A stretch of DNA of 6,686 nucleotides from Methanobacteriota archaeon. GTDB lineage: Archaea; Thermoplasmatota; DTKX01; GCA-020343715. Below the pieces are notes generated by a model. The model was given only the letters and a program-made list of their open reading frames with translations. It did no database searches and was not told the DNA's origin. The stretch lies in the NCBI GenBank assembly GCA_030594725.1, contig JAUVEQ010000167.1, positions 1 to 6,686 of the forward strand, in the 5' to 3' direction. The first letter of the stretch is position 1, and the number at the start of each line of letters is the position of its first letter. Shown in pieces: positions 1 through 5,630 of the stretch. The position numbers and the translations under genes were made by a program.

Positions 1-109
1 TGATATACACTGAGACCAACGCAATCACTAACCAAATGATGACCTGTATCACGAAACTGATGTACTGGTCGCCAGCCCACTCTTGCAATGTACCTATCGT
101 ATCTGCCAT
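1..109 (-). CDS. Membrane protein, N-terminal fragment (runs off left edge)
   Basis: Reading the minus strand from an ATG at 109-107 gives an open frame of 36 codons to the window edge, beginning MADTIGTLQEWAGDQY. An amphipathic first stretch with two Trp-adjacent turns is followed from about residue 17 by a hydrophobic run (Ile/Val/Leu/Trp, residues 17-36), which reads as the first membrane-spanning helix. The start is well supported: a perfect GGAGG Shine-Dalgarno (117-121) sits seven bases before the ATG. It begins 43 bp after the stop of the YgbA-family gene on the same strand, so the two could be co-transcribed, although an A/T-rich box in the gap could also give it its own promoter. A short leading helix before a first membrane segment is seen in MscS-type mechanosensitive channels, but nothing diagnostic of that family is present in these 36 residues, so the function is left open. 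Confidence 0.72.
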   Translation of the reverse strand, partial: MADTIGTLQEWAGDQYISFVIQVIIWLVIALVSVYI

Positions 110-113
110 TCTG

Positions 114-129
114 CAGCCTCCGGAGGCTG
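114..129. repeat. Perfect 16-bp palindrome covering the Shine-Dalgarno of the membrane-protein gene
   Basis: CAGCCTCCGGAGGCTG reads identically on both strands. Its minus-strand copy contains the GGAGG ribosome-binding site (117-121) of the gene starting at 109. In RNA it could fold as a 6-bp stem (CAGCCT/AGGCTG) with a CCGG tetraloop, which would hide most of the ribosome-binding site. As DNA it could be a dimeric-repressor operator just upstream of the start. The symmetry is seen directly; either role is inference. Confidence 0.6.
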
Positions 130-142
130 GAAGGCGGTCCAG

Positions 143-154
143 ATAGAATACTTT
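143..154 (-). promoter_or_regulatory. Possible TATA-like element for the membrane-protein gene
   Basis: The minus strand reads AAAGTATTCTAT here, an A/T-rich patch in GC-rich surroundings about 35-45 bases before the ATG at 109. That would fit an archaeal TATA box with a very short leader. It overlaps the TAA stop of the upstream YgbA-family gene. The match to a TATA consensus is poor, so this is a weak call. Confidence 0.3.
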
Positions 155-473
155 ACTCATCCGGCGGGGGCCGTCTCCCGTCCCGGAAGTGGGCGAATGC
201 CAGCACGGGATGGTGGAGCAGCATCCGGGGGCCAGAGTAGCGCATCACCGCCCGGACCCGATCCCGCATGTCCGGCTTGTAGCAATGTACCCTGCAGTTG
301 CCGCACGCGGGCTTGGCGTCGGCGAATCTGCACCTGTCGAGGCGGGCGAAGGCGTACTCCCGCAGGGCCCCGCACTCGTCGCACAGCTCCCCCCGGGTGT
401 CGTGGTGACCCTTGCAGTATATGTGGATCATCGCATCCACCGTTCTCCGCTCTCGGTCCAATCGCTTGCCCAT
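153..473 (-). CDS. ygbA: YgbA family protein (nitrous oxide-stimulated promoter family)
   Basis: This is a 106-residue protein starting MGKRLDRERRTVDAMIHIYC. It carries the family landmarks in order: R-E-R-T with a downstream M-I-x-I-Y-C (residues 8-20), a C-x-x-C pair (C31, C34), a Y-A-x-x-R-L-x-x-C segment (C48), the K-P-x-C-x-x-C-x-x-x-C cluster (C57, C60, C64) and the near-invariant V-M-R-Y-S-G-P-R-M-L-L-x-H-P block (residues 76-89). Seven cysteines suggest a metal or iron-sulfur site, though none has been assigned here. E. coli ygbA belongs to the NsrR nitric-oxide regulon; the biochemical role is not settled. The frame continues upstream to a TTG at 596, but those 41 extra residues are Leu/Gly/Pro/Ser-rich and do not resemble the family, so the ATG at 473 is preferred. 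The length is typical of the family. The next gene starts 43 bp downstream. Confidence 0.9.
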   Translation of the reverse strand: MGKRLDRERRTVDAMIHIYCKGHHDTRGELCDECGALREYAFARLDRCRFADAKPACGNCRVHCYKPDMRDRVRAVMRYSGPRMLLHHPVLAFAHFRDGRRPPPDE

Positions 474-504
474 ACCTGACCCGTTCCGCGGAAGGGAGGA
501 GGGA

Positions 505-515
505 CCTAATAAGGA
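505..515 (-). promoter_or_regulatory. Possible TATA-like box for the YgbA-family gene
   Basis: The minus strand reads CCTTATTAGG around these bases, centred about 37 bases before the ATG at 473. With the usual archaeal distance of about 25 bases to the transcription start, this gives a leader of roughly ten bases. The start codon is preceded by CAGGT, a weak ribosome-binding match that fits a short or leaderless transcript. The spacing is good but the sequence is only a partial consensus. Confidence 0.35.
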
Positions 516-583
516 TGGCGCCAGAGGCCAAAGGGATCTCACGATAGGGCCCAAGCATCGTAACAACATCCACCCCAGGCCAG

Positions 584-609
584 CTAGGCCGGCCAACCGA
601 CGGGCCTAG
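584..609. repeat. Inverted repeat at the 3' end of the zinc-ribbon gene
   Basis: CTAGGCC (584-590) and GGCCTAG (603-609) are perfect inverted copies with a 12-base spacer. On the minus strand the first arm contains the TAG stop of the zinc-ribbon gene (606-608). The hairpin could stabilise or end that transcript, but no strong T-run follows it, so it is not called a terminator. It lies in the 132-bp gap between the zinc-ribbon and YgbA-family genes. Confidence 0.5.
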
Positions 610-791
610 TACACCTTCTCCTTCCCGCAGTTGGGGCAGTAGGTGTAGTACTCCAGCATGACCCCCTTGCGGGTCCGGAAGGACACCTGGACGCTCCCAG
701 AATGGCAATCGGGGCAATGCTCCTGCGCCAGGTGCTCCATCGTCTCGCGAACCAACTTCTTCGATTGGTCGACCTTCCACGGGTCCACCAT
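606..791 (-). CDS. Small zinc-ribbon protein
   Basis: This is a 61-residue protein starting MVDPWKVDQSKK. Residues 6-25 form a charged, probably helical lead-in. It is followed by a two-knuckle zinc ribbon: C-P-D-C (C26, C29), then 22 residues with alternating beta-type pattern (V-Q-V-S-F, then V-M-L-E-Y-Y-T-Y), then C-P-N-C-G (C52, C55). This is a standard four-Cys structural zinc site. Nothing indicates DNA, RNA or protein as its partner. GAGGG on the minus strand ends six bases before the ATG at 791-789, which favours this start. An in-frame ATG two codons earlier (797-795) directly abuts the same GAGGG, a poor spacing. It lies 79 bp after the beta-helix gene and may be read through from it. 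The cysteine pattern and overall form argue that it is real although short; a specific family was not recognised. Confidence 0.78.
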   Translation of the reverse strand: MVDPWKVDQSKKLVRETMEHLAQEHCPDCHSGSVQVSFRTRKGVMLEYYTYCPNCGKEKVY

Positions 792-818
792 ACACATCCC
801 TCGGGAGAAACATGAGTT

Positions 819-835
819 AGCCAGCTTGTCTGGCT
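819..835. repeat. Short inverted repeat upstream of the zinc-ribbon gene
   Basis: AGCCAG (819-824) and CTGGCT (830-835) are perfect inverted copies around a 5-base spacer. They lie in the 79-bp gap between the beta-helix stop and the zinc-ribbon start, about 28 bases before the latter. It could be an operator half-site pair or a small RNA hairpin after the beta-helix gene. There is no T-run, so it is not called a terminator. Confidence 0.4.
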
Positions 836-870
836 TTCGGTAGTTATCGGGGCATCCAGGCCCCATAGGA

Positions 871-3800
871 TCAAGTATCCGTCCACCAGCTGCCCGGGTC
901 ATCGAGGTGCGGAATGAGCCCTTCGAGGTCGCTGTAGATGTAGGACCACACGGGCACACGGACAGTGATGTGGTCAATATCGACCGGGATCCGGTCGAAC
1001 ATGACGACCACACTGTTCCGGTCCGCCCACTCCTCTAGGAGCTTGACGACGATGGGGACCATTTCGGGGACCTCCCCAGAAAGTGGGTCGTCGGTCATAT
1101 CCACCCAGAACCGTAACCTGCCCCACCAGAAGCCCGAGTCGAAGAGGTCCATCTCCATGAAGCCCTCAGCCCCCGTCGTGTTGATCACGTACGTGAAACA
1201 TCCGTAGGACCCATCCTCGAAGGTCACCATGGGAGTGAAGAGGGCCAGCGCCTTGGCGCCGTCGGTGAAGCTATTGGGACCCAGGAAGCCGTTGCGGCTG
1301 TTGATATTGAACACCAGGCCCGTATCCGGACCTTCGAAGATGTTACCCGAGACCTCTCCCTCCCGGGGAATGATCGGAGGTACGTATCGATCATTCCAAT
1401 ATCCGGCCCGTCTATAGTTCAGCAACATGAGGTACGAGCCCGGGTCGGTGAAGGTGCAGTCCATGACATCGAGGGTGCAATTGACGTCTCGGGGGGAGAC
1501 GAACAACGATGCGCCACGGAACGTGCAATCGACCATCCTCATGGTGGAGTTCTCCTTAGCTGTCAAGAGGACGGATGGTGATCCCTCGATGGCCGAGAAC
1601 GTGCAATCCCTGATCGATGCGTTCGACGAATTGGCCTCTATCTCCACCATATCCGTGGTCTCCACCATGGAGCCCTCCATCGTCAGATTGGAACCCTCAG
1701 AGAGGACCATCCAGAACCACTCCCCTCTTAGCCGGGCGTTCATCACGACATCGGAGGTCATGATCTCCAGGCTTATCGACCCCTCGATCACGCCCTGGTA
1801 GACGACACTCGTGTTGGCGGCCTCGTGGTAGAAATAGCGGGCGGACACATCGCCGATCACCACCTCTCCGGGTCCGGTCGAGAGCAGTTGGAACCCGGAG
1901 TAGACTCGGACATCTATGGTCTCCAGGACGATGCGGGAATCATTCCAAGTGAGGATGTCGAGGCGGTACGAGTAATAGATCGCCGAGTCGAACAGAAGCT
2001 CCACGCCCTCCTGTTCCACCCCCGGGTCGAGGAGAATGACCGCATGGTCCGCCTGGGCCAGTGATGTCGTGTCGAGATCATCGATGGCCTCATCGATCCT
2101 GAGGAACGTGATGTTGAACTCGCCGATCGATACCCTTGATTGGGTCTCCACTGAGAACGCGGTCAAGGTAAGGGTGACCTGGTGGAGCCCGACGGGAATG
2201 CCCAGGTCATGACTCACGTTGATCAACCCATACACGTCGCCGGGCCACGCGGTGAAGTTCGCGTCCATCCGTCCCATGAACGCCCCGTCCCTGTAGAGGT
2301 CCACCTCATGATCCTTGTGCCAGTAGCCATCCGTGTAGATCCAGATCTGCTGGAACACCCTGCCCTCGTTGTATCCACGTTCGTGTTTGGCACCGAAGGA
2401 GGAATACATCCAGCCTGGAGGTCCTGCCCCCCCAATGAACCAGAATGTGGCCACCTCATCATGAGGGTTGAAAGAGATTAACCGTGAGTAGGCCCAATTT
2501 GTATCCATCCTGACCGTGACGTTGTCCACCGTTACGACCCCGAGATCAGGTCCAGTCAGCACAATGGGTGCGAAAATGATGTCGAAGATCTCACCCCGGT
2601 AGATGTACACATCGAAGGGGACATCGGGGCCCTCCTCGTATGAGATATGTTCCCAGTACCCGGTAGCTTCCCAATCGGATGGCCTTCCAGGGCCATCGAA
2701 CTCCAACCGGGTCTCCCTGGTATCGATGTACCAGTAGGCGCAGTCGTCGCCGAAGGTGTTCAAATCAGCCACACTGTCCCAACCGAGTCCTGGATTGCCC
2801 TCGTGGTTCCAGAACGCCACCTCAAAGCTGTCGAAGATGCAGCCCCGTGGGCGGATGTCGGCGTCGATGAGGTGAAGTCCGTAGCCATCCCCAGCCTCCA
2901 TACCGTGGCCAGAGAAGGCGCAATCCTCGATAACGAAGTCCAGGGGAGAGTCCACGCCCTCGATCGCCACCTGCCACATGATCTCGTCAGAGAACATCAA
3001 TGATGGGATCTCCATCCCGGGAGAGGAGTAGAAGGACGAGCCAGAAATGAACCCCTCACAACCGGACAGGGTCACCATAGCGTTGTTGCCCAAGAATTCT
3101 GTACCACCGATCTCGACATTACAATCCGTCACGAAAAAAGGCACGAAGGAAACGTCAGAATCCAATATCGTGAGCGAACTGTCCAATATCACGACGTCAC
3201 CGATCGAGGCGGCGTATGCCTGTGCCGTCGAAACGTCCCCCTTTACAGTTGAGAGATGCGGTTTATAGTTACCCGAGATCTGTCCAAGACCGGCCGGCGA
3301 AGCTATCTGCGAATCGATCACCCTGACATCTCCCTCGGAGGTGAGCAGTGTGGTGATCGCTTCTTCATAACGATCCCTCAAGAAATTCGCGAAGGACTCA
3401 AAGCTCTCGATGGACCATCCATCCTCCTGGGGGTCCCCGGTCATGAAGAGGTCTCCTGGAAGGGGCCCATCACCATCGTTGACACGGAGGTCGCTCAGCA
3501 ACAGGGTCTTGCCGGACGGGCCGTTGACGAAGACCACGACCCTGGGGGTGGTACCGATGTAGTCATCCAGTTGGACCTCCACGTGGCTCCACTTCCTCCA
3601 ACCCACCTTATCGGCCCCAAAGACGCCGAGGAGCTCCATATCGGCATCGGGAGCGACCTGGACCGCCACGGCAACGCGGCAATCCTCGGACCAAAGCTCG
3701 ATGTCGAACTCGAGGACGGGAGCGATCGCCCCCTGCAGGTTCACCACCCGCCACATGTGAGGGATGAGATCAGAGTAGTAATCACTGGTGCAGACCCAGG

Positions 3801-4248
3801 CCGAATCCAGCTCGGGGTCCACGGTGATGACAAGTTCAGAACGCCTGAGCTCAAGCGAGCCTCCCCTCTGCACATAGATGGTAGAGTCATAGGAGAATGC
3901 GAGGTTCTCGATAGGGACCTCGATACGGCAGTCCTCAAGGAGGAGGCTACCTCCCGTCTCGACCTCGATGGAGCCATTCAGCGTCAGGTCCCAATCGGTC
4001 CACCTGGCATCACCGTCCACAATGTACATCCAGTCCCCGTGGGCGAACCACCCCTCCTCTCCATCGTCATCAATATCCTCATTTCGGTTCGATTGCATCC
4101 AGAGGAGGGCTCCCACAAGGCCGACCAGCACCAGGAGTATGGCGACGACGATGGCTGCGAACTTGCGTGTCCCCGTATCCAACCGAACCCCTCGGTGCGG
4201 CGACGATGGGGATGAGGGACCTAAGGAGCGTCCATCACCCACTGGCAA
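871..4248 (-). CDS. Large membrane-anchored right-handed beta-helix surface protein
   Basis: This is up to 1125 residues, with one membrane segment near the N-terminus (about 30-50, K-F-A-A-I-V-V-A-I-L-L-V...) followed by an acidic linker (N-E-D-I-D-D-D-G-E-E). The rest is predicted to be outside the cell. Beta-helix rungs of the form D-C-x-F or G-x-x-F followed by hydrophobic strands recur near residues 106, 312, 356, 382, 403, 442, 469, 497, 881, 907, 930, 968 and 991. Residues 178-258 look like an inserted jelly-roll module, and about 640-716 like an Ig-type beta-sandwich. There are 13 N-x-S/T sequons, 12 of them after residue 575. No catalytic motif was recognised; such proteins may bind or cleave polysaccharide or act as stalks. 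No ATG lies before the membrane segment. TTG at 4248 or GTG at 4242 fits a leaderless start after the TATA box at 4277-4284. TTG at 4182 has GAGGGG five bases upstream and would leave a six-residue tail before the first Lys of the anchor. Confidence 0.85.
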   Translation of the reverse strand: MPVGDGRSLGPSSPSSPHRGVRLDTGTRKFAAIVVAILLVLVGLVGALLWMQSNRNEDIDDDGEEGWFAHGDWMYIVDGDARWTDWDLTLNGSIEVETGGSLLLEDCRIEVPIENLAFSYDSTIYVQRGGSLELRRSELVITVDPELDSAWVCTSDYYSDLIPHMWRVVNLQGAIAPVLEFDIELWSEDCRVAVAVQVAPDADMELLGVFGADKVGWRKWSHVEVQLDDYIGTTPRVVVFVNGPSGKTLLLSDLRVNDGDGPLPGDLFMTGDPQEDGWSIESFESFANFLRDRYEEAITTLLTSEGDVRVIDSQIASPAGLGQISGNYKPHLSTVKGDVSTAQAYAASIGDVVILDSSLTILDSDVSFVPFFVTDCNVEIGGTEFLGNNAMVTLSGCEGFISGSSFYSSPGMEIPSLMFSDEIMWQVAIEGVDSPLDFVIEDCAFSGHGMEAGDGYGLHLIDADIRPRGCIFDSFEVAFWNHEGNPGLGWDSVADLNTFGDDCAYWYIDTRETRLEFDGPGRPSDWEATGYWEHISYEEGPDVPFDVYIYRGEIFDIIFAPIVLTGPDLGVVTVDNVTVRMDTNWAYSRLISFNPHDEVATFWFIGGAGPPGWMYSSFGAKHERGYNEGRVFQQIWIYTDGYWHKDHEVDLYRDGAFMGRMDANFTAWPGDVYGLINVSHDLGIPVGLHQVTLTLTAFSVETQSRVSIGEFNITFLRIDEAIDDLDTTSLAQADHAVILLDPGVEQEGVELLFDSAIYYSYRLDILTWNDSRIVLETIDVRVYSGFQLLSTGPGEVVIGDVSARYFYHEAANTSVVYQGVIEGSISLEIMTSDVVMNARLRGEWFWMVLSEGSNLTMEGSMVETTDMVEIEANSSNASIRDCTFSAIEGSPSVLLTAKENSTMRMVDCTFRGASLFVSPRDVNCTLDVMDCTFTDPGSYLMLLNYRRAGYWNDRYVPPIIPREGEVSGNIFEGPDTGLVFNINSRNGFLGPNSFTDGAKALALFTPMVTFEDGSYGCFTYVINTTGAEGFMEMDLFDSGFWWGRLRFWVDMTDDPLSGEVPEMVPIVVKLLEEWADRNSVVVMFDRIPVDIDHITVRVPVWSYIYSDLEGLIPHLDDPGSWWTDT

Positions 4249-4276
4249 CCGCGTTCCATTAGATGCGTTGGGCGAC

Positions 4277-4284
4277 TATAAAAA
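4277..4284 (-). promoter_or_regulatory. TATA box for the beta-helix gene
   Basis: The minus strand reads TTTTTATA, the best archaeal TATA match in the window and isolated in GC-rich surroundings. It is about 29 bases before the TTG at 4248, so transcription would begin almost at that codon (leaderless), or about 70 bases before the alternative TTG at 4182. It lies downstream of the terminator of the preceding gene, as expected for a separate transcription unit. Confidence 0.55.
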
Positions 4285-4310
4285 TGTATGACCAGGGGTG
4301 GGGGAGAGTG

Positions 4311-4352
4311 AAAAGCAGAAAAAAGAAAGGGGGTGCGGGGGTCTCCCCCCGC
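4311..4352 (-). terminator. Terminator of the thioester-domain gene
   Basis: On the minus strand, 24 bases after the TAG stop at 4377, a 7-bp GC stem (4346-4352 with 4335-4341, loop 4342-4345) is followed by a pyrimidine-rich tract containing CTTTCTTTTTTC and then CTTTTC. The T-tracts alone resemble archaeal termination signals; with the stem this would be a bacterial-type intrinsic terminator. It separates the thioester gene from the TATA box of the next gene. Confidence 0.65.
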
Positions 4353-4376
4353 CAAGGCAACAGTCGAAGACCGATC

Positions 4377-5393
4377 CTACGGGTCGACCTCGATGAAGGT
4401 ACCCTGGACCGAGTCGCTGATGTAGACGATGATGGCCAAGTACTCGAGGTGTGCTGGGTAGAAGCCCTCGCCATTGTCGATCGCGTCCTGGGCGATGGCC
4501 TTCTCGTTGTCATCCAGCTGCTCCCAGGTCAGGTCCTCGAAGAAGTACCAGATGGCGTTCTGGATATCACCTGCGGTGTAGGTTGCAAGGAAGTAGTCCG
4601 CCTTGTGGTTGATTATGTAATTGACCAGGTCCCAGTCGTCATCCTGCAAACTCGCCGGCAGGAAGGGGTCGTAGGAAGAGTACAGCGTGGCGGTGTAGTC
4701 GGTGCCAGGCGTGATGTAGTGGTTCTTGTCGAAGCACCAGCCCTCGTAGGTGGCGGAGGGCACGTCGTTGCCGCCGTTGGTCACGGTGGTGTCGAAGTAG
4801 CTATCGGAGGCGGAGGCCACGTTGACCGTGACGTCATGGTCGGGCATCTCCAGCACCTTGCAGGGCTTGTAGTCGAAGTAGTAAGCCCACCTCTTGCTGG
4901 GGAAATCCTCGTCCCCGGACCAGGCGGTCTCGCCCTGGACGACCTCGTCGTCGACGATCCTCATCACGACGGCATGGGTCATGAGGAAGAGAGTGTCGCC
5001 ATTCTCAAAGCCCAGATGGTCCACCATGTCGATCTCGTAGATGTACTCCTGGACCATCGGGTCATGCTCCTCGGAGTAGGGGAACTGACCGATCTTGGGG
5101 TTCCCGGACCCCGTCGTCGGCACTTCATCTATGGAATTGCCTACGAACACATGGGTCTCCGAGAGCCACCAGTCACCGTCGGTGGTGAACTTGATGTACA
5201 ACGTCTCGGTGTTGTGCCAGATCATCACTTCACCGGTGTCGATGTCCTGGCCACCGATGAGGTCGAACGTTTCCGACGTGTCACAGTCGTAGTCACCTAT
5301 ACCGCCCACAGTAGTGCCCAAGAATCCGACGAGCAACATGATGGTGACCAATCCTACAGCTCCTGCCTTCGCTATCAAAGATCTAGTTCTCAT
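4377..5393 (-). CDS. Secreted two-domain protein with thioester (TED-like) adhesion domain
   Basis: This is 338 residues. A basic start (MRTRSLIAK) and hydrophobic core to about residue 30 form a signal peptide without a lipobox. Residues 35-178 are a beta-rich module: L-I-G-G-Q-D-I-D-T-G-E-V (45-56), W-W-L-S-E-T-H-V-F-V-G (75-85), G-N-P-K-I-G-Q-F-P-Y (97-106) and E-T-A-W-S-G (155-160). I have met this pattern in bacterial secreted proteins but cannot name it. Residues 210-338 resemble thioester domains: Y-E-G-W-C-F-D (Cys220), I-T-P-G-T-D-Y-T-A-T-L-Y-S-S (227-240), L-V-N-Y-I-I-N (256-262) and D-I-Q-N-A-I-W (Gln278). In characterised TEDs the matching Cys and Gln form an internal thioester that attaches covalently to host or surface amines. 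The only other cysteines are C37 and C178, a possible disulfide. No C-terminal anchor is visible. The ATG at 5393 is fixed by an in-frame TAA directly before it; the ribosome-binding site is weak. Confidence 0.85.
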   Translation of the reverse strand: MRTRSLIAKAGAVGLVTIMLLVGFLGTTVGGIGDYDCDTSETFDLIGGQDIDTGEVMIWHNTETLYIKFTTDGDWWLSETHVFVGNSIDEVPTTGSGNPKIGQFPYSEEHDPMVQEYIYEIDMVDHLGFENGDTLFLMTHAVVMRIVDDEVVQGETAWSGDEDFPSKRWAYYFDYKPCKVLEMPDHDVTVNVASASDSYFDTTVTNGGNDVPSATYEGWCFDKNHYITPGTDYTATLYSSYDPFLPASLQDDDWDLVNYIINHKADYFLATYTAGDIQNAIWYFFEDLTWEQLDDNEKAIAQDAIDNGEGFYPAHLEYLAIIVYISDSVQGTFIEVDP

Positions 5394-5448
5394 TTAACAA
5401 TCCGTCCTGCCCCCGGCACGAGGGCCCGGGAGCCGACGCGGTCGCCCG

Positions 5449-5462
5449 CCTCCTCCTCCTCC
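5449..5462 (-). repeat. CCT/AGG tandem run in the leader of the thioester gene
   Basis: The plus strand reads (CCT)4CC; the minus strand gives four overlapping GGAGG motifs, 56-69 bases before the ATG at 5393. Each is a Shine-Dalgarno look-alike, but none is at a useful distance from a credible start. It may be a simple slippage-prone repeat or a ribosome standby site. Confidence 0.45.
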
Positions 5463-5496
5463 GGGTCCAATGGGAGCACCCGGGGACCTCTCGGGG

Positions 5497-5506
5497 TATT
5501 AATATT
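5497..5506 (-). promoter_or_regulatory. Candidate TATA box in the divergent promoter region
   Basis: The plus strand reads TATTAATATT (minus AATATTAATA), the only strong A/T patch between the two divergent genes. If used leftwards it would start the thioester transcript near 5478, with a leader of about 85 bases. If used rightwards it would start near 5530 within the 10-bp palindrome. The sequence is nearly symmetrical, so direction cannot be decided; leftward use is favoured because no other A/T box precedes the thioester gene. Confidence 0.4.
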
Positions 5507-5523
5507 CATTCCCCCGAATACGA

Positions 5524-5533
5524 GATCGCGATC
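5524..5533. repeat. 10-bp perfect palindrome GATCGCGATC (possible operator)
   Basis: The sequence is its own reverse complement and lies 18 bp to the right of the candidate TATA box. Its location between divergent promoters suits a dimeric regulator site, but a palindrome this short can occur by chance. Confidence 0.3.
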
Positions 5534-5630
5534 GCTGAGAACCAGGTAGATTTCATATCGAGTACCCCCATCCGGCCCAACAGCCTTTTACCCGAAAGGA
5601 GATAGTGGACGCGACTGGGGGAAGAGAGCC

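Larger units (their letters stand above)
5394..5630. other. Divergent intergenic region between the thioester gene and the M20D amidohydrolase
   Basis: These 237 bp hold no convincing gene. From left to right there is a very GC-rich leader of the thioester gene, a CCT tandem run, an inverted repeat (CCGGGT at 5461-5466 with ACCCGG at 5478-5483, 11-base spacer), an A/T patch (5497-5506) and a 10-bp perfect palindrome GATCGCGATC (5524-5533). Further right, a small T-rich patch (CCTTTTA, 5584-5590) may be the TATA element of the plus-strand gene, about 41 bases before its ATG. Such a layout fits two divergent promoters, possibly with a shared operator, but only sequence symmetry supports this. 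Confidence 0.5.

Noticed and set aside
474..596. 41-residue N-terminal extension of the YgbA-family protein from a TTG
   Set aside because: The added residues do not resemble the family, and the family normally begins close to the R-E-R-T motif.
157..813. 218-codon minus-strand frame spanning the zinc-ribbon and YgbA-family genes
   Set aside because: It is out of frame with both and Gly/Arg/Pro-rich. The overlapped frames have conserved Cys motifs.
3256..4215. 319-codon plus-strand open frame opposite the beta-helix gene
   Set aside because: It is antisense to the N-terminal third of the beta-helix gene, with charged/Gly/Pro composition and no domain pattern. The minus frame has a membrane anchor and repeat rungs.
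5390..5419. Nine-codon GTG upstream frame overlapping the thioester-gene start as ATGA
   Set aside because: It has a GTG start and no ribosome-binding site at a proper distance. It is too short to separate from chance.
4263..5549. 428-codon plus-strand open frame opposite the thioester gene
   Set aside because: It is antisense to a well-supported gene, is Val/Gly/Asp/Leu-rich without recognisable motifs, and begins inside the TATA/terminator gap. Long antisense frames are expected in GC-rich DNA.
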